Below, piece after piece: positions 46,747 to 55,850 of a stretch of 64,000 nt of DNA. The notes under the pieces are model-generated. The model made no database searches. It saw nothing but the letters and a program-made list of their open reading frames with translations, and was not told where the DNA came from. Origin of the DNA: Rothia endophytica (lineage in GTDB: Bacteria > Actinomycetota > Actinomycetes > Actinomycetales > Micrococcaceae); NCBI RefSeq assembly GCF_928381505.1, contig NZ_CAKMSJ010000006.1, positions 62,001 to 126,000 on the forward strand, given 5' to 3'. Each line of letters opens with the position of its first letter. Position 1 is the first letter of the stretch. Both the position numbers and the translations under genes were made by a program.

Positions 46747-46852
46747 GATGGGGCTCTCCTTGGGGTATCCCTAAGGCGGGGATATGGGAAGTGGCGTGTT
46801 TGTTGGTTGGGGTTTTGAAGGCTAAAGCTCTTGTGCCCCGAACCGAGATTTA

Positions 46853-46898
46853 ATACTACATCTAGTGCCACCTCCTAGCGCAACCCCCAATATAGTGT
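46853..46898 (-). promoter_or_regulatory. Tandem NrdR boxes upstream of nrdH
   Basis: On the minus strand GCACTAGATGTAGTAT (46853-46868) and ACACTATATTGGGGGT (46883-46898) both resemble the NrdR box ACAC(T/A)ATATATAGTGT; the first is nearly symmetrical, the second matches in one half. Their starts are 30 bases apart, three helical turns, as usual for NrdR pairs, and they lie 107-152 bases before nrdH. Confidence 0.55.
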
Positions 46899-47246
46899 GG
46901 TCTCTTACCAATTTTTTATAGACATGCGACTATCCACAGCTTGGTTCCGCTTGTTCTCGCGGTTTCTGAGAGTTATCCACATCAAGCTCTTTTGGGAGAG
47001 ACTGAAAGCTGGTTGGTGTGAGCTTAAAAGCAGGTGTTTTATGCCCCGATGGGAATAGATTTTTTAACCCGCAAGATTCCGCGGTTTAAACCGATGCCAA
47101 GGATTCAACGTGAACTTTAGGCTTGAGATCAGCGCTCTCTCCCCTTAAATTTTGGGCAGTTTTTTCGCCTCGGAGTGTCGGGGTCCCTGGCGCCTCTGGC
47201 ACTTGACAAGCCGAGTTTTTTGGTGGGCAAGAACGAGGCATAGATA
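46899..47246. other. Long spacer between nrdH and the App1-like gene
   Basis: About 350 bases without a supportable gene. Contains a near-consensus DnaA box CTATCCACA at 46930-46938 and a perfect one TTATCCACA at 46973-46981, same orientation, 43 bases apart. I see no tRNA or known small RNA. Confidence 0.5.
46930..46981 (+). promoter_or_regulatory. Pair of DnaA boxes upstream of the nrd operon
   Basis: CTATCCACA (one mismatch) and TTATCCACA (perfect). DnaA control of nrd genes is known in other bacteria, so these may add replication-linked control to NrdR. Confidence 0.4.
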
Positions 47247-47300
47247 AGGACGCCGGCCCGGGCGGTAGCCGCTGTGGGCTGCTTCTGGGGCCGGCGTCCT
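47247..47300 (-). terminator. Hairpin after the App1-like gene
   Basis: Thirteen-base perfect stem AGGACGCCGGCCC / GGGCCGGCGTCCT with a long loop, about 25 bases past the stop. The T-run is poor, so it may be a processing or rho-assisted site. Confidence 0.5.
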
Positions 47301-47324
47301 GAGATAGGACTGAGGTGTGTGACT

Positions 47325-48410
47325 CTAAACTAGACCGCGCTCTTTGAGCTGCTCGTAGAGGGCAGTGCCGTCGTTGCCTTCAAGCCAGAGCGCTCCCTTG
47401 GTGATTTCCTGGGCGCGTTTGTCACCCCAGACACGACCAGAGGAAAGCACCGATTCACCAAAAGTGAGGTTGCGAATCAAAATCGCTTTAACATTGTGAG
47501 GGTAGCGCACCGCGAACCCATTATAAATTTCGGGGTCATGCTGACCGTCATCACCAATAAGGATCCATGTGATGTGGGGAAATTCAGCCGCCAGTCGCTT
47601 GAGGGTGCTGACCTTGTGTTGCTGGCCAGATCGAAACCAGCGGTCTGGTGTGGGGCCCCAGTCAGTGAGCAAGAAGGTTCCCTTGGGGTAGCCATTGCGG
47701 TGCAGGAAACGGCGCAGAGTGGGCGCAACATTCCACGCACCCGTCGAAAGGTACATGAAGGGGGCTGAGGGGTAGGTGCAGTGCAGGCGATCCATCATGA
47801 CTGCCATGCCGGGCGTAGCGCTGCGTGCATGCTCGTTGAGCACAAAGGAGTTCCATGCTGCCAGTAATGGCCGGGGAAGTGCGGTGTTCATGACGGTATC
47901 ATCGACATCGCAGATAATTCCAATTTGCTGGTCTTTTGGAACAATATAAACGCTGGTTTGGGCTGGGTGTCCGCCATCAGTACGCATGGTGACATTGTGC
48001 ATACCGGGTTCGAGCTGCTGCTCGAGACGGACGTCCACGACCCCGCCGCGGTCCGCCTGAACTTCGTGGGTAACCCCTTCAATTTCAACGGTAATCTTTG
48101 CATATGAAATTGCCACAGAAGTGAAGGAGCGCCAGCCTCGCACCGGCTCAACGGCAGGATCGCCTTTTTCAACGGAGTCAAAAAATTCTTCAAAGAGATC
48201 GGTTTTGTAGAGCACCCGCCCCAGCACGCGTACCCAGCCATCGCTACCGTAGCCCACGCTGGGCACAATGACCGGCTCAAGCTGGTTCCGCTCCGCTCTG
48301 CGCTCACGGTGAGCGTGGATTCTATTACCGATACGGAAACCCATATTAACAGCTTCGCCTGCTGCCTCTCGGGCTATGTTCATGAATTCGTGTGCGCCTG
48401 AAGTGCTCAT
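47325..48410 (-). CDS. App1 family phosphatase-like protein (DUF2183)
   Basis: 361 residues. The HAD-like DxDxT motif appears as DVDDT at 168-172, followed by FMYLSTGAWNVAPTLRRFL, FLLTDWGP, and WILIGDDGQHDPEIY, the full App1 catalytic pattern. The N-terminal 160 residues are a beta-rich domain with VLGRVLYKTD. Yeast App1 is a phosphatidate phosphatase; bacterial substrate is not established. No signal peptide. Confidence 0.88.
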   Translation of the reverse strand: MSTSGAHEFMNIAREAAGEAVNMGFRIGNRIHAHRERRAERNQLEPVIVPSVGYGSDGWVRVLGRVLYKTDLFEEFFDSVEKGDPAVEPVRGWRSFTSVAISYAKITVEIEGVTHEVQADRGGVVDVRLEQQLEPGMHNVTMRTDGGHPAQTSVYIVPKDQQIGIICDVDDTVMNTALPRPLLAAWNSFVLNEHARSATPGMAVMMDRLHCTYPSAPFMYLSTGAWNVAPTLRRFLHRNGYPKGTFLLTDWGPTPDRWFRSGQQHKVSTLKRLAAEFPHITWILIGDDGQHDPEIYNGFAVRYPHNVKAILIRNLTFGESVLSSGRVWGDKRAQEITKGALWLEGNDGTALYEQLKERGLV

Positions 48411-48491
48411 AATCCTTATTTTTTCATACTCTACGCCCTAACACGCCACGGTAGAACAGTGGCGGCGCAAGATAGAGGTTGAGTTAAGACA

Positions 48492-48524
48492 AGGGGTGGG
48501 CATCTACCGGTGATGCCCACCCCT
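48492..48524 (-). terminator. Terminator after the lipoprotein gene
   Basis: Thirteen-base stem AGGGGTGGGCATC / GATGCCCACCCCT with a 7-nt loop about 30 bases past the stop; tail TTGTCTT on the minus strand. Confidence 0.65.
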
Positions 48525-48553
48525 GGGGTGCGTCTTGGTGTGGAGCTTGCTCG

Positions 48554-48979
48554 CTAGTCGACGTTCAGCACGCAGGATGCGCTGCCGGTGCCTTCAGCTT
48601 CAGTGGAGTGCAGTGGGTGGGTGAGACCGGTGCCCTTAAGACCGCAGGCTACCTCAGCGTTGGGGTCTTCTGCTTCAACGGAGATACGAATCTGAGAGTC
48701 GGAGAGGTCAGTCAGGTCATCTGCGGTGAGCTTGTAGAAAGCTTCGCCGGTAAATTCAGCAGTGTTGCCGTCAAAAGATATTTGATCCTGGTAAACAGTG
48801 ACCTTGGCGGGTGCTTCATTGCCCTCCAGCGATGCCATTACCTCAAAGGTGATGTCGTCACGGCCACCCCAGTCGCTAATTTCTTCGATGCCCATGCCGG
48901 GAACAACGGTCTGAGCGCAGCCTGCTAGAAGAGCGGACGCCGCGAGGGCGGTTGCGAGGGTAACTTTTTTCTTTGCCAT
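48554..48979 (-). CDS. Small secreted lipoprotein, function unknown
   Basis: 141 residues. Signal MAKKKVTLATALAASALLAGC gives a clear lipobox LLAGC, with Cys21 as lipidation site (sequence quoted in part: ALAASALLAGC). The mature part is acidic and beta-rich with two further cysteines (EVACGLKG and SASCVLN) that may form a disulfide. I start at ATG 48979; a longer frame upstream would bury the signal peptide. Monocistronic. No family recognised. Confidence 0.8.
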   Translation of the reverse strand: MAKKKVTLATALAASALLAGCAQTVVPGMGIEEISDWGGRDDITFEVMASLEGNEAPAKVTVYQDQISFDGNTAEFTGEAFYKLTADDLTDLSDSQIRISVEAEDPNAEVACGLKGTGLTHPLHSTEAEGTGSASCVLNVD

Positions 48980-49072
48980 ACATAAAAATATAGCGTGCTC
49001 CCAGGTTCTGGGGGTAATGCTACGCCGGTGTTTGTGACAGTTTGTGCGTAAAACTGTAGCTATAGAGCAAAC

Positions 49073-49105
49073 AAGCGCCACCGACGTCTAAGGTCGGTGG
49101 CGCTT
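49073..49105 (-). terminator. Terminator after the dehydrogenase gene
   Basis: Thirteen-base perfect stem AAGCGCCACCGAC / GTCGGTGGCGCTT with a 7-nt loop; minus strand continues GTTTG. Confidence 0.75.
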
Positions 49106-49126
49106 AGAGTAAGACTCCCCTTTTAG

Positions 49127-50218
49127 TTACTGGTGACCAGCGAGAAGCTCGGGGTCGGTAGTAACCAGGATCTTGACAGCCGTCTCGTTGCGGTTGATGA
49201 GGGTGTCAAACCCTTCGTCCACGAGATGGTCGACCAAAATTTTTCCGGTGATAAACGGTTTGAGGTTGATTTTGCCTGATTCCACAAGCTTGATGGTTTC
49301 AGGATGATTGTTAACGTAGGCGATAGTGCCGCGTAGGTCTACTTCTTTGAGGACAAGTTTCTGCATGTCCAAGCTGGCAGGTTTGCCCCAGATAGAGACC
49401 ACAACAATGACACCCTGAGGCTTGATGGCATCGAAGAGGGTATCAAGAACGACATTGACGGAGGTGCATTCAAAGGCGAGATCAGCACCTTTGCCGTCGG
49501 TAAGCTTTTTAACTTCTTCGGGGACAACTACTTCAGTCGGTGAGAGCGCGTAATCGGCTACCCCTGAGTCGAGTGCTTTTTGGCGGCGCAGGCTTGAGAT
49601 TTCACTGATGATAACTGTTGCGCCCTGAGCCTTGAGGACGGCAGCAGTGAGTAGTCCGATAGGGCCGGCTCCACCGACAAGAGCAACGTCGCCTTCATTG
49701 ACTCCGCCAGCGCGTTCCACGGCGTGGTAGCCAACAGAAAGAGGTTCGATAAGGGCTGCTTCATCGAGCGGGAGGTCTTTAGAGATCTTATGAACCCAAC
49801 GACGTTTGACAGCAATTTTTTCGGCAAGCCCGCCACCGTGCCCGGCGAGGCCGATGAAGTTCATATTTTCTGAGAGGTGGTAATCCTTTGAGGTGGGGCC
49901 GGTATCAACGCTCTCATCGATGATGTAGGGTTCGACTACTACGTGGTCTCCAACCTCGAGGTCAGTCACGCCTGAACCCAGTGCTGCAACGACACCCGAG
50001 AATTCGTGCCCCAGAGTAACTGGAGCGGTTTCTCCGGAGATGGGGTGTGGGGTGGTGTGAGTGGGGCAGAAGATGGGGCCTTCGAGATATTCGTGAAGGT
50101 CGGTGCCGCAGATTCCACACCAAGCGACGCTGATGAGCACTTCTCCTTCGGCGGGTGTAGGTTCTTCTATTTCTTCGATGCGGATGTCGTTACGGTCGTA
50201 GAAACGTGCTGCCTTCAT
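49127..50218 (-). CDS. Zinc-dependent alcohol dehydrogenase, 2,3-butanediol dehydrogenase type
   Basis: 363 residues of the medium-chain family. Catalytic zinc ligands Cys37 (GICGTDLHEYLEGP) and His71-Glu72 (LGHEFSG); the insert of residues 45-65 with CPTHTTPHP is typical of (R,R)-butanediol dehydrogenases; Rossmann loop VGGAGPIGLL. Start ATG 50218 has AAGG before it and begins MKAARFYDRNDIRIEE; an upstream extension is unsupported. Likely interconverts acetoin and 2,3-butanediol, though no acetoin genes adjoin it. Confidence 0.88.
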   Translation of the reverse strand: MKAARFYDRNDIRIEEIEEPTPAEGEVLISVAWCGICGTDLHEYLEGPIFCPTHTTPHPISGETAPVTLGHEFSGVVAALGSGVTDLEVGDHVVVEPYIIDESVDTGPTSKDYHLSENMNFIGLAGHGGGLAEKIAVKRRWVHKISKDLPLDEAALIEPLSVGYHAVERAGGVNEGDVALVGGAGPIGLLTAAVLKAQGATVIISEISSLRRQKALDSGVADYALSPTEVVVPEEVKKLTDGKGADLAFECTSVNVVLDTLFDAIKPQGVIVVVSIWGKPASLDMQKLVLKEVDLRGTIAYVNNHPETIKLVESGKINLKPFITGKILVDHLVDEGFDTLINRNETAVKILVTTDPELLAGHQ

Positions 50219-50445
50219 AATTTTTAACCTTAGATAGTTCTTGGTGCGGGTGCACGATTGCTGTTCACCCGCTGATATAAGTTTATTTCTTCTTAGTGTG
50301 AGCTGTACTACCGCGCCCTGTTTATTTCCCGTCCTTTCTCTAACTGCGAACCGCTCTTGCACCTATATCGACGGTAGAAGCGGGTGATGAGTATTTACGG
50401 ATTAGGCGGGTCATATAATCGGAAGGGTTGAAAGGTTGTGATCCG

Positions 50446-51648
50446 GTGAGTCGAGCGTTTGTAGTGTGGTTGGTGGCGGTTTCCGTTTACCTGGTGGCAA
50501 TCACCGGGCGAACGTCCTTTGGTGTCTCAGGCGTTTTCGCGCTGGAACGCTTTGATGTAGGTGCCTCGCAACTTGCCGTCTTCACGTCCTTGCAGGTGGG
50601 TGTCTATGCGCTGTCACAGATTGTGATGGGCCTTCTCATTGACCGCTTCGGCCCCCGCCGGCTCATGTCAATAGGTGCCGTCATCATGGCATGCGGGCAA
50701 ATTCTTCTGGGCATCACCACCTCCTACTCTGTAGCTCTGGGCGCCAGAGCCCTTATTGGGGTGGGCGATGCCACCGCTTTTCTTTCCCTCATGAGGCTAA
50801 TCCCCGAGTGGTTCTCCCTCAAAAGGGCTCCACTTATTGCCCAAACATCAGCAGCTATTGGGCAACTGGGCCAATTTTTGTCAGCTATTCCCTTTCTTTC
50901 ACTCCTTAAGGTGCAGGGATGGACGGTGGCCTTCGTATCGCTGGGCTCAGTGGGTATTCTCGTCGGTTTAGTCGCCTGGGTAGCGCTGCGGGACTCACCG
51001 CGTCAGCCCCTCACCACGCCCATCCCCTTAGGCTCCTTTTCAGCGCGTCTAGGGTCGGTGCTGAAGTCACCGGTCTGTTGGCAAGCTTTCTTCGTGCACT
51101 GGATGGGCTTGGTGCCGTTGATCGTTTTCACCCTTATTTGGGGTGTACCCATGATGACGTTGGGGCTGGGTCTATCGGCTCAGACCGCAGGTATGGCACT
51201 GGTGCTCTGCACCGCGGTCAATATTTTCTCTGGCCCGCTTCTGGGAGCCATCTCCCCCGGGTTCGGTGCCAAACGTGAGTACGCGGCAATTACCATGTCT
51301 GGTTTGATCGTGCTGAGCTTCTTGGTCTTCTTCCAGGCAGGCGGAGCCTTCTGGCTGCTGCTGGTAGCTGTTGCTCTGCTGGGTATGTTCGTCCCAGCAT
51401 CCAACTATGGTTTTGACACCGTGCGCGAGCGCTTATCGCCGGGTGTTTTGGCGGCTGGTACTGGGTTGGCGAATATGGGTGGTTTTACTGCGGGTATGGT
51501 GGCTGCGCAGTTGATGGGTGTGTGGTTGGAGCGTTCTGGGGAGTTTTCTTTGGTGTCTTTTGGGCAGGCTTGGTTGGCTGTTCCGTTGGTGTGGTTGCTT
51601 GGTTTGGTGGGTTTTGTGGTGAGCCGCCGGGCGATGGTGAAAGGCTAA
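50446..51648 (+). CDS. Major facilitator superfamily transporter
   Basis: 400 residues, twelve membrane segments. MFS loop 2-3 signature GLLIDRFGPRRL, and GARALIGVGDATAFLSLMRLIPEWF in the fourth/fifth segments, similar to anion/oxalate or nitrate-type MFS carriers. Start GTG 50446 (AAAGG upstream) preferred to a TTG six codons earlier that abuts its site. The last 200 bases are conspicuously G/T-rich at third positions. Substrate unknown. Confidence 0.88.
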   Translation: MSRAFVVWLVAVSVYLVAITGRTSFGVSGVFALERFDVGASQLAVFTSLQVGVYALSQIVMGLLIDRFGPRRLMSIGAVIMACGQILLGITTSYSVALGARALIGVGDATAFLSLMRLIPEWFSLKRAPLIAQTSAAIGQLGQFLSAIPFLSLLKVQGWTVAFVSLGSVGILVGLVAWVALRDSPRQPLTTPIPLGSFSARLGSVLKSPVCWQAFFVHWMGLVPLIVFTLIWGVPMMTLGLGLSAQTAGMALVLCTAVNIFSGPLLGAISPGFGAKREYAAITMSGLIVLSFLVFFQAGGAFWLLLVAVALLGMFVPASNYGFDTVRERLSPGVLAAGTGLANMGGFTAGMVAAQLMGVWLERSGEFSLVSFGQAWLAVPLVWLLGLVGFVVSRRAMVKG

Positions 51649-51663
51649 GTTTGGTTGTCATAG

Positions 51664-51697
51664 CATATAGCCCCTGCCAGTTAGCAGGGGCTGTGTG
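51664..51697. terminator. Bidirectional terminator between MFS and DsbA-like genes
   Basis: Nine-base stem AGCCCCTGC / GCAGGGGCT with a 6-nt loop, extended by AGCA/TGCT, between two convergent genes. Confidence 0.6.
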
Positions 51698-51790
51698 CTG
51701 TAGTGAGCCTGCGGGTGAGCCGTTCTTTGGTGTTCAGTGGTCTATGTTGAGAGGCGGTTGGGTGCAGGTGGGGGTGTTAGCGGGAGGAGG

Positions 51791-52504
51791 TTAGCAGCCG
51801 TCGGGGCCACAGCTTGCTCCGCCTTCTGCTCCGGGGACGGTGAGCAGCATGGGTTTGGGTTCTGCAGGGTGTAGCTGCTCCCAGACCTGGCGCAGGCCAC
51901 CGAGAATAAAGTCAACGGGTTGGGCACCGTTGATGGCCCACTTGCCTTCAATGAGGAAGAAGGGCACACCGCTGATGCCGTAGTTACGGGCTTGGTTTTC
52001 GTCAGCGCGCACGGCATCTGCGTAGAGTTCGGTGGTGAGCACTTCTTCTACCTCAGGTGCAGGCAGACCTAGACCCAGGGCAATCTCGCGGATGACGGCG
52101 GGGTCAGCTACCGATTTGCCGTCGGTAAAGTAGGCGGTCTTGAAGGCTTGTTGGGCTTCACCGGCTTTTCCGTGCGCAGCCGCAAGATGGATCATGCGGT
52201 GGGCGTCAAAGGTGTTTCCGTACTGGGCTTTTTGCCAGTTGAAGGTTAGTCCGACGGCTTGGGCTCGGGCGGCGATGTCTCGTTGGGATGCTTCTGACTG
52301 CTCCAGGCTAATACCGTATTTGCGGGCAACAGCCTCAGCCAGCGTCCCCTCGACCCTTGCCGGCGCTGTTGGGTCTAGCTCAAAAGAACGCCAGATAATC
52401 TCAACAGCATCGCGGTGTTCAAACTGCTCCAGGGCAAGTTCGAGGTGGCGTTTGCCAATGAGGCAGAAGGGGCAAACAATGTCGGACCAGATTTCAATCT
52501 TCAT
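51791..52504 (-). CDS. DsbA-family oxidoreductase (FrnE-like)
   Basis: 237 residues. CPFC at 11-14 in DIVCPFCLIGKRHLE, RSFELDPTAP, DAHRMIHLAAAHGKA and ISGVPFFLIEGKWAINGAQP (cis-Pro loop), the FrnE pattern of cytoplasmic thioredoxin-fold oxidoreductases. No signal peptide. A C-terminal GGASCGPDGC adds two cysteines that could serve redox or metal binding. Divergent from the DUF3817 gene. Confidence 0.9.
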   Translation of the reverse strand: MKIEIWSDIVCPFCLIGKRHLELALEQFEHRDAVEIIWRSFELDPTAPARVEGTLAEAVARKYGISLEQSEASQRDIAARAQAVGLTFNWQKAQYGNTFDAHRMIHLAAAHGKAGEAQQAFKTAYFTDGKSVADPAVIREIALGLGLPAPEVEEVLTTELYADAVRADENQARNYGISGVPFFLIEGKWAINGAQPVDFILGGLRQVWEQLHPAEPKPMLLTVPGAEGGASCGPDGC

Positions 52505-52724
52505 GGAAACACTTTTCTTTCTAGGTAAATTTTCTAGGGTGAATAACTAGTCAGGGCCCTACTTTATTCCAGCAGGAACACCACGCTGTATCCTTCCGGG
52601 TAAGAACTATGGTGGTGCCCTGCTCCAGGCTCAGAGCACCAAAGTAAGCGCTGATGGGGTTGGTATGTGTTGAGGGTGAGCCGGTACAGTGGTGGTGCAA
52701 CGGTTTTCTACCCCGGACGGAACT

Positions 52725-53195
52725 ATGTCCCCTTCATCGTCACCCACCCCGCACCAGCTCTTTGGTTTCTTCGCAGCTGCCGAGATGGTTACCTGGGCTG
52801 GTCTGATCGCCGCTATTGTCAGCAGGGCGATTGGTCTTGCTGATTTCGTTTCTCTTGCCGGCGGTCTGCACGGCTTCATTTTTCTGAGTTACGCCACCGT
52901 CACGGTCTTCGTCTGGGTTAATCAGAAGTGGAAGCCTGCTCTAGGCATCATGGGCGTACTGCTAGCCATTGTGCCTTTTGCAACCGTGCCCTATGAAATT
53001 TTTCTTAAGAAGCGCGGCCTTTTGGACGGCGGGTGGCGCCTTGCCCCCGGCGGTCAGTCACCGCGCACCCTGGTAGAAAAGGTTCAGGCTTGGGTGCTTC
53101 GTCACCCCCTACTGGCAATTATTTTGTTGCTTGCTTTTGTGGTGGCTCTTTACCTTACTCTGCTGTGGTTGGGCCCGCCCATCCCCAAGAACTAG
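52725..53195 (+). CDS. DUF3817 membrane protein
   Basis: 156 residues, about four membrane segments (LFGFFAAAEMVTWAGLIAAIV in part, VSLAGGLHGFIFLSYATVTVFV in part, ILGVLLAIVPFATVPYEIFL-like, and a C-terminal helix LLAIILLLAFVVALYLTLLW in part). HGFIF with VPYEIFLKKR is the DUF3817 signature (integral membrane proteins annotated YdzA-like). Start ATG 52725 follows GGACGGAA. The C-terminal helix is an addition beyond the core domain. Confidence 0.82.
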   Translation: MSPSSSPTPHQLFGFFAAAEMVTWAGLIAAIVSRAIGLADFVSLAGGLHGFIFLSYATVTVFVWVNQKWKPALGIMGVLLAIVPFATVPYEIFLKKRGLLDGGWRLAPGGQSPRTLVEKVQAWVLRHPLLAIILLLAFVVALYLTLLWLGPPIPKN

Positions 53196-53225
53196 TCCCT
53201 GTGTCTCATTCCTCTCAATGGTTAG

Positions 53226-53253
53226 AACCCGGCGCCCAATGTGGTGCCGGGTT
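53226..53253 (+). terminator. Terminator hairpin after DUF3817 gene
   Basis: Eight-base stem AACCCGGC / GCCGGGTT with a 12-nt loop, 30 bases past the stop; weak T-run. Confidence 0.5.
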
Positions 53254-53346
53254 ATTGCTATCGGGGAGCAAGCACCACCAGCTGTATTCTCAGTAGCTGG
53301 TCAGCATATTTCCGCTGCGGCAGCCCCAACCCTAGGATTGTTGTCT

Positions 53347-54003
53347 ATGACCCTCACCCTCTGGCTTTCTCTCGTGGCCGCCTGCCTTGTCATCAGTTTG
53401 ACGCCGGGAGCCGGTGCGGTCAATACCATGACGACCTCCCTGCTCTACGGCTGGAGGTGTTCATTCTTTACGGTGCTGGGGCAACAGCTAGCATTACTGA
53501 CACAAATCGCTATTGTGGCTGCCGGGCTGGGGGTCATCGTTGCCCAGTCACCTATCCTTTTTGACGTCATCCGGTACGGCGGCGCCGCTTATCTGGTCTA
53601 CCTGGGTATTCGTATGATGCTGGCAAAAGTAGAACCAACCCGGGACGCCACACCCGCGCAGGTTGAGGGTGCAAGCAAGAGGGCACCCAAGCGTCCCGGT
53701 TCGCCGCTTTCACTGGTGAACCGCGGCTTTTGGGTCAATATGTCTAACCCTAAGGCTATTGTTTTTATTCTGGCTTTCATGCCGCAGTTCATCCGCCCGG
53801 ATCAGCCGCAGCTACCCCAATATATGATGCTGGCGACCACCATGATTGTTATTGACATCGTGGTCATGTGGGGCGGTTTTGCGGTGGTGGCAAAATCGCT
53901 AACCCGGCTCTCTCACTCGGTGCGCGGGCAGCGAGCGCTCAACCTGGTCTTTGGTTCCCTCTTCATCCTGGTAGCGGCCATCATGGTGCTGGCAGGTCAC
54001 TAG
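53347..54003 (+). CDS. LysE family amino-acid/threonine exporter
   Basis: 218 residues, six membrane segments. LTPGAGAVNTMTTSLLYGWR (residues about 18-37), the LysE/RhtB signature region, YGGAAYLVYLGIRMML, and FWVNMSNPKAIVFILAFMPQFI in the second half. Start ATG 53347 with AGGA nine bases upstream; the frame is open further upstream but begins in the preceding gene. Substrate is an amino acid or derivative by family. Confidence 0.9.
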   Translation: MTLTLWLSLVAACLVISLTPGAGAVNTMTTSLLYGWRCSFFTVLGQQLALLTQIAIVAAGLGVIVAQSPILFDVIRYGGAAYLVYLGIRMMLAKVEPTRDATPAQVEGASKRAPKRPGSPLSLVNRGFWVNMSNPKAIVFILAFMPQFIRPDQPQLPQYMMLATTMIVIDIVVMWGGFAVVAKSLTRLSHSVRGQRALNLVFGSLFILVAAIMVLAGH

Positions 54004-54241
54004 AGGCGGTCAAGATATGCGGCAAGAGGCTCACTTCCGCCAGGACTGGTGGAGCAAAGGTGAATGAACCGACACGTTAGTCTTCGCTATGCTCCACAGC
54101 GACAGGTAACCGCCCCAACAAGCAGTCGTTGCCCCAGTGAAAAAGCACGATGGTTGCCATGCTTATTAGCCTCCTGGCCGTTACTGCCACCGAGGCTAAA
54201 TATACTGTCTTGTAGAGCTCATCAGACAGATTAGGTTTAAG

Positions 54242-55093
54242 ATGCCACAGGTAAAGCAGCAGAATCTGGCTCGCCATCAGATTTTAGAAGTAGCGAACGC
54301 GGTTGCTCCCGGGCAGAAGGTTCAAGAAATCGTTGAAACCGGCACCAGTTCAGTGATTGTGCTGACGCAAGACCTGGCTATACGTATAGCTCGTGACGAG
54401 ATAACTGCCCAGGAACTAAAACGGACCCAGCGTCTCGTTGATGAGCTGCCAGAATTCTCTTTCCAAATACCGCGGTCTGCAGCAGACATCCTAGATGAAG
54501 GTGACATAGTTGCCGTTCCCACCGTCCGGCTTACGGGTAGCCCACACGCCCCTGGATCAGGTGACCCCAGGGCACTGAAAACCGTACTTGATGAAATTCA
54601 GGGTGTAGAAACCAGCGGACTCAAAAGTTATCTTGCCGAGCCCCATGTCTTCTGTGGAGGTCGTCAGTGGTTGGACGTTCTAGAAGAGATAGTTCCTTTG
54701 CTGGACGCTGGGGCGCAAGACCCAGCCTTGGAAATTATTCATCAGCTCAAAAGCCAAGAATCAAAACTCACATCAGCTGATTTAGGCTTCACTCACGGCG
54801 ATTTGGCCGGCTCTAATATGCTGTTCGCCGGTGAACAGGTGACAGCGGTACTCGACTGGGATTTAGCATCGGTATCTGACCCGGCTGATGATGTGGCCAG
54901 CCTGGCTAACTGGCATGGGTGGCAGCTTCTCCCCCAGCTAGCCAGCCCACAGCTAGCTGACCGTGCTGAAATTCTGCGTCGGTCTCACCCGCTCCAGGCT
55001 GTCGCATTTGCCTATCTACATGGATGGTCAGAGGAAGAACTAACTATTGAAGCCCAAAGAGCCTCTGAACGCATCATCAATAATGCGTGTTGA
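54242..55093 (+). CDS. Aminoglycoside phosphotransferase (APH) family kinase-like protein
   Basis: 283 residues. Catalytic loop HGDLAGSN at 185-192 and metal-binding DWD at 205-207 (AVLDWDLASVSDPADD), the APH/choline-kinase-like pattern; N-lobe SVIVLTQDLAIRIAR. Metabolite kinase or antibiotic-modifying enzyme, not distinguishable from sequence. Preceded by 238 bases with no supportable gene. Confidence 0.88.
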   Translation: MPQVKQQNLARHQILEVANAVAPGQKVQEIVETGTSSVIVLTQDLAIRIARDEITAQELKRTQRLVDELPEFSFQIPRSAADILDEGDIVAVPTVRLTGSPHAPGSGDPRALKTVLDEIQGVETSGLKSYLAEPHVFCGGRQWLDVLEEIVPLLDAGAQDPALEIIHQLKSQESKLTSADLGFTHGDLAGSNMLFAGEQVTAVLDWDLASVSDPADDVASLANWHGWQLLPQLASPQLADRAEILRRSHPLQAVAFAYLHGWSEEELTIEAQRASERIINNAC

Positions 55094-55110
55094 TAGCTTT
55101 CTAGATGAAC

Positions 55111-55710
55111 TCAGGCGCCAAGGCGGCTGAGTAGTCCCGCTTTTACCTGGGGCCATTCGTCGGTCAGGATGCTGAAGATGAGGGTGCTATCCCAGCTGCC
55201 ATCCGCCATCCTTCTGTTGCGGCGCAGCTCCCCCTCAAGAGCTGCCCCCAACTTACTGACGGCTGCAGCTGACCGGGAGTTGATTCCCGCCACCTCAAAT
55301 TCAACCCTCGAAAACCCGTGTTCGAAGGCCCAGGAGAGCAGGGTGTATTTAGTGTCAGGGTTGACTGTGCTGCCCCAGACCTCCGGCGCATAGGCGGTAT
55401 AGCCGATGGCCAGACTCTCGGTAGCTGGGTTGAGCTTATATAAGGACGTGGTGCCGACCAGCTCCCCCTTATAGCGCACAAGGTAGCTCCGCCCACCTTT
55501 CAACCAGGGGCAGTAGTCGACAAAGAACTTTACGTATTCTTCGGGCGAGATAGGCAGGGCAGCAATACCTCCGGCGTGCCCACCGGCAAAGACCTCCGGT
55601 ACGCACAGCTTTGGGGCAACCTCATACAACCCATCAAGCGATAGAGGCTCAAGGGTTACATATTTTCCCTCAAGACTTTCGGTGGGGTGGGGAAACACTA
55701 ACTCCGGCAT
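55111..55710 (-). CDS. GNAT family acetyltransferase (RimJ/RimL-like)
   Basis: 199 residues. EGKYVTLEPLSLDGLYEVAP, GTTSLYKLNPATESLAIGYTAYAPEVWGS and FEVAGINSRSAAAVSKLGAALEG, the pattern of proteins that acetylate protein N-termini or small amines. GGAGGG precedes ATG 55710. Convergent with the APH gene. Confidence 0.9.
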   Translation of the reverse strand: MPELVFPHPTESLEGKYVTLEPLSLDGLYEVAPKLCVPEVFAGGHAGGIAALPISPEEYVKFFVDYCPWLKGGRSYLVRYKGELVGTTSLYKLNPATESLAIGYTAYAPEVWGSTVNPDTKYTLLSWAFEHGFSRVEFEVAGINSRSAAAVSKLGAALEGELRRNRRMADGSWDSTLIFSILTDEWPQVKAGLLSRLGA

Positions 55711-55850
55711 GGTGCCCTCCGTGCTAACTAATCGTGCCCGTCTGAGCTGCGGGACTCACCCCAACTATGTCATACAACCACGTAGCTCATAGTAAAAATG
55801 TCCGTTCAAAGAACCAATGCTCTAGAGACTAAGGTTCGTAGCAACCAGGT

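Noticed and set aside
53131..53346. Upstream extension of the LysE gene
   Set aside because: Runs through the end of the DUF3817 gene and a terminator hairpin; ATG 53347 has a proper site and the first membrane segment.
54077..54277. 66-codon minus-strand frame before the APH gene
   Set aside because: Overlaps the APH start, no ribosome-binding site and no family; the spacer 54004-54241 shows nothing I can support.
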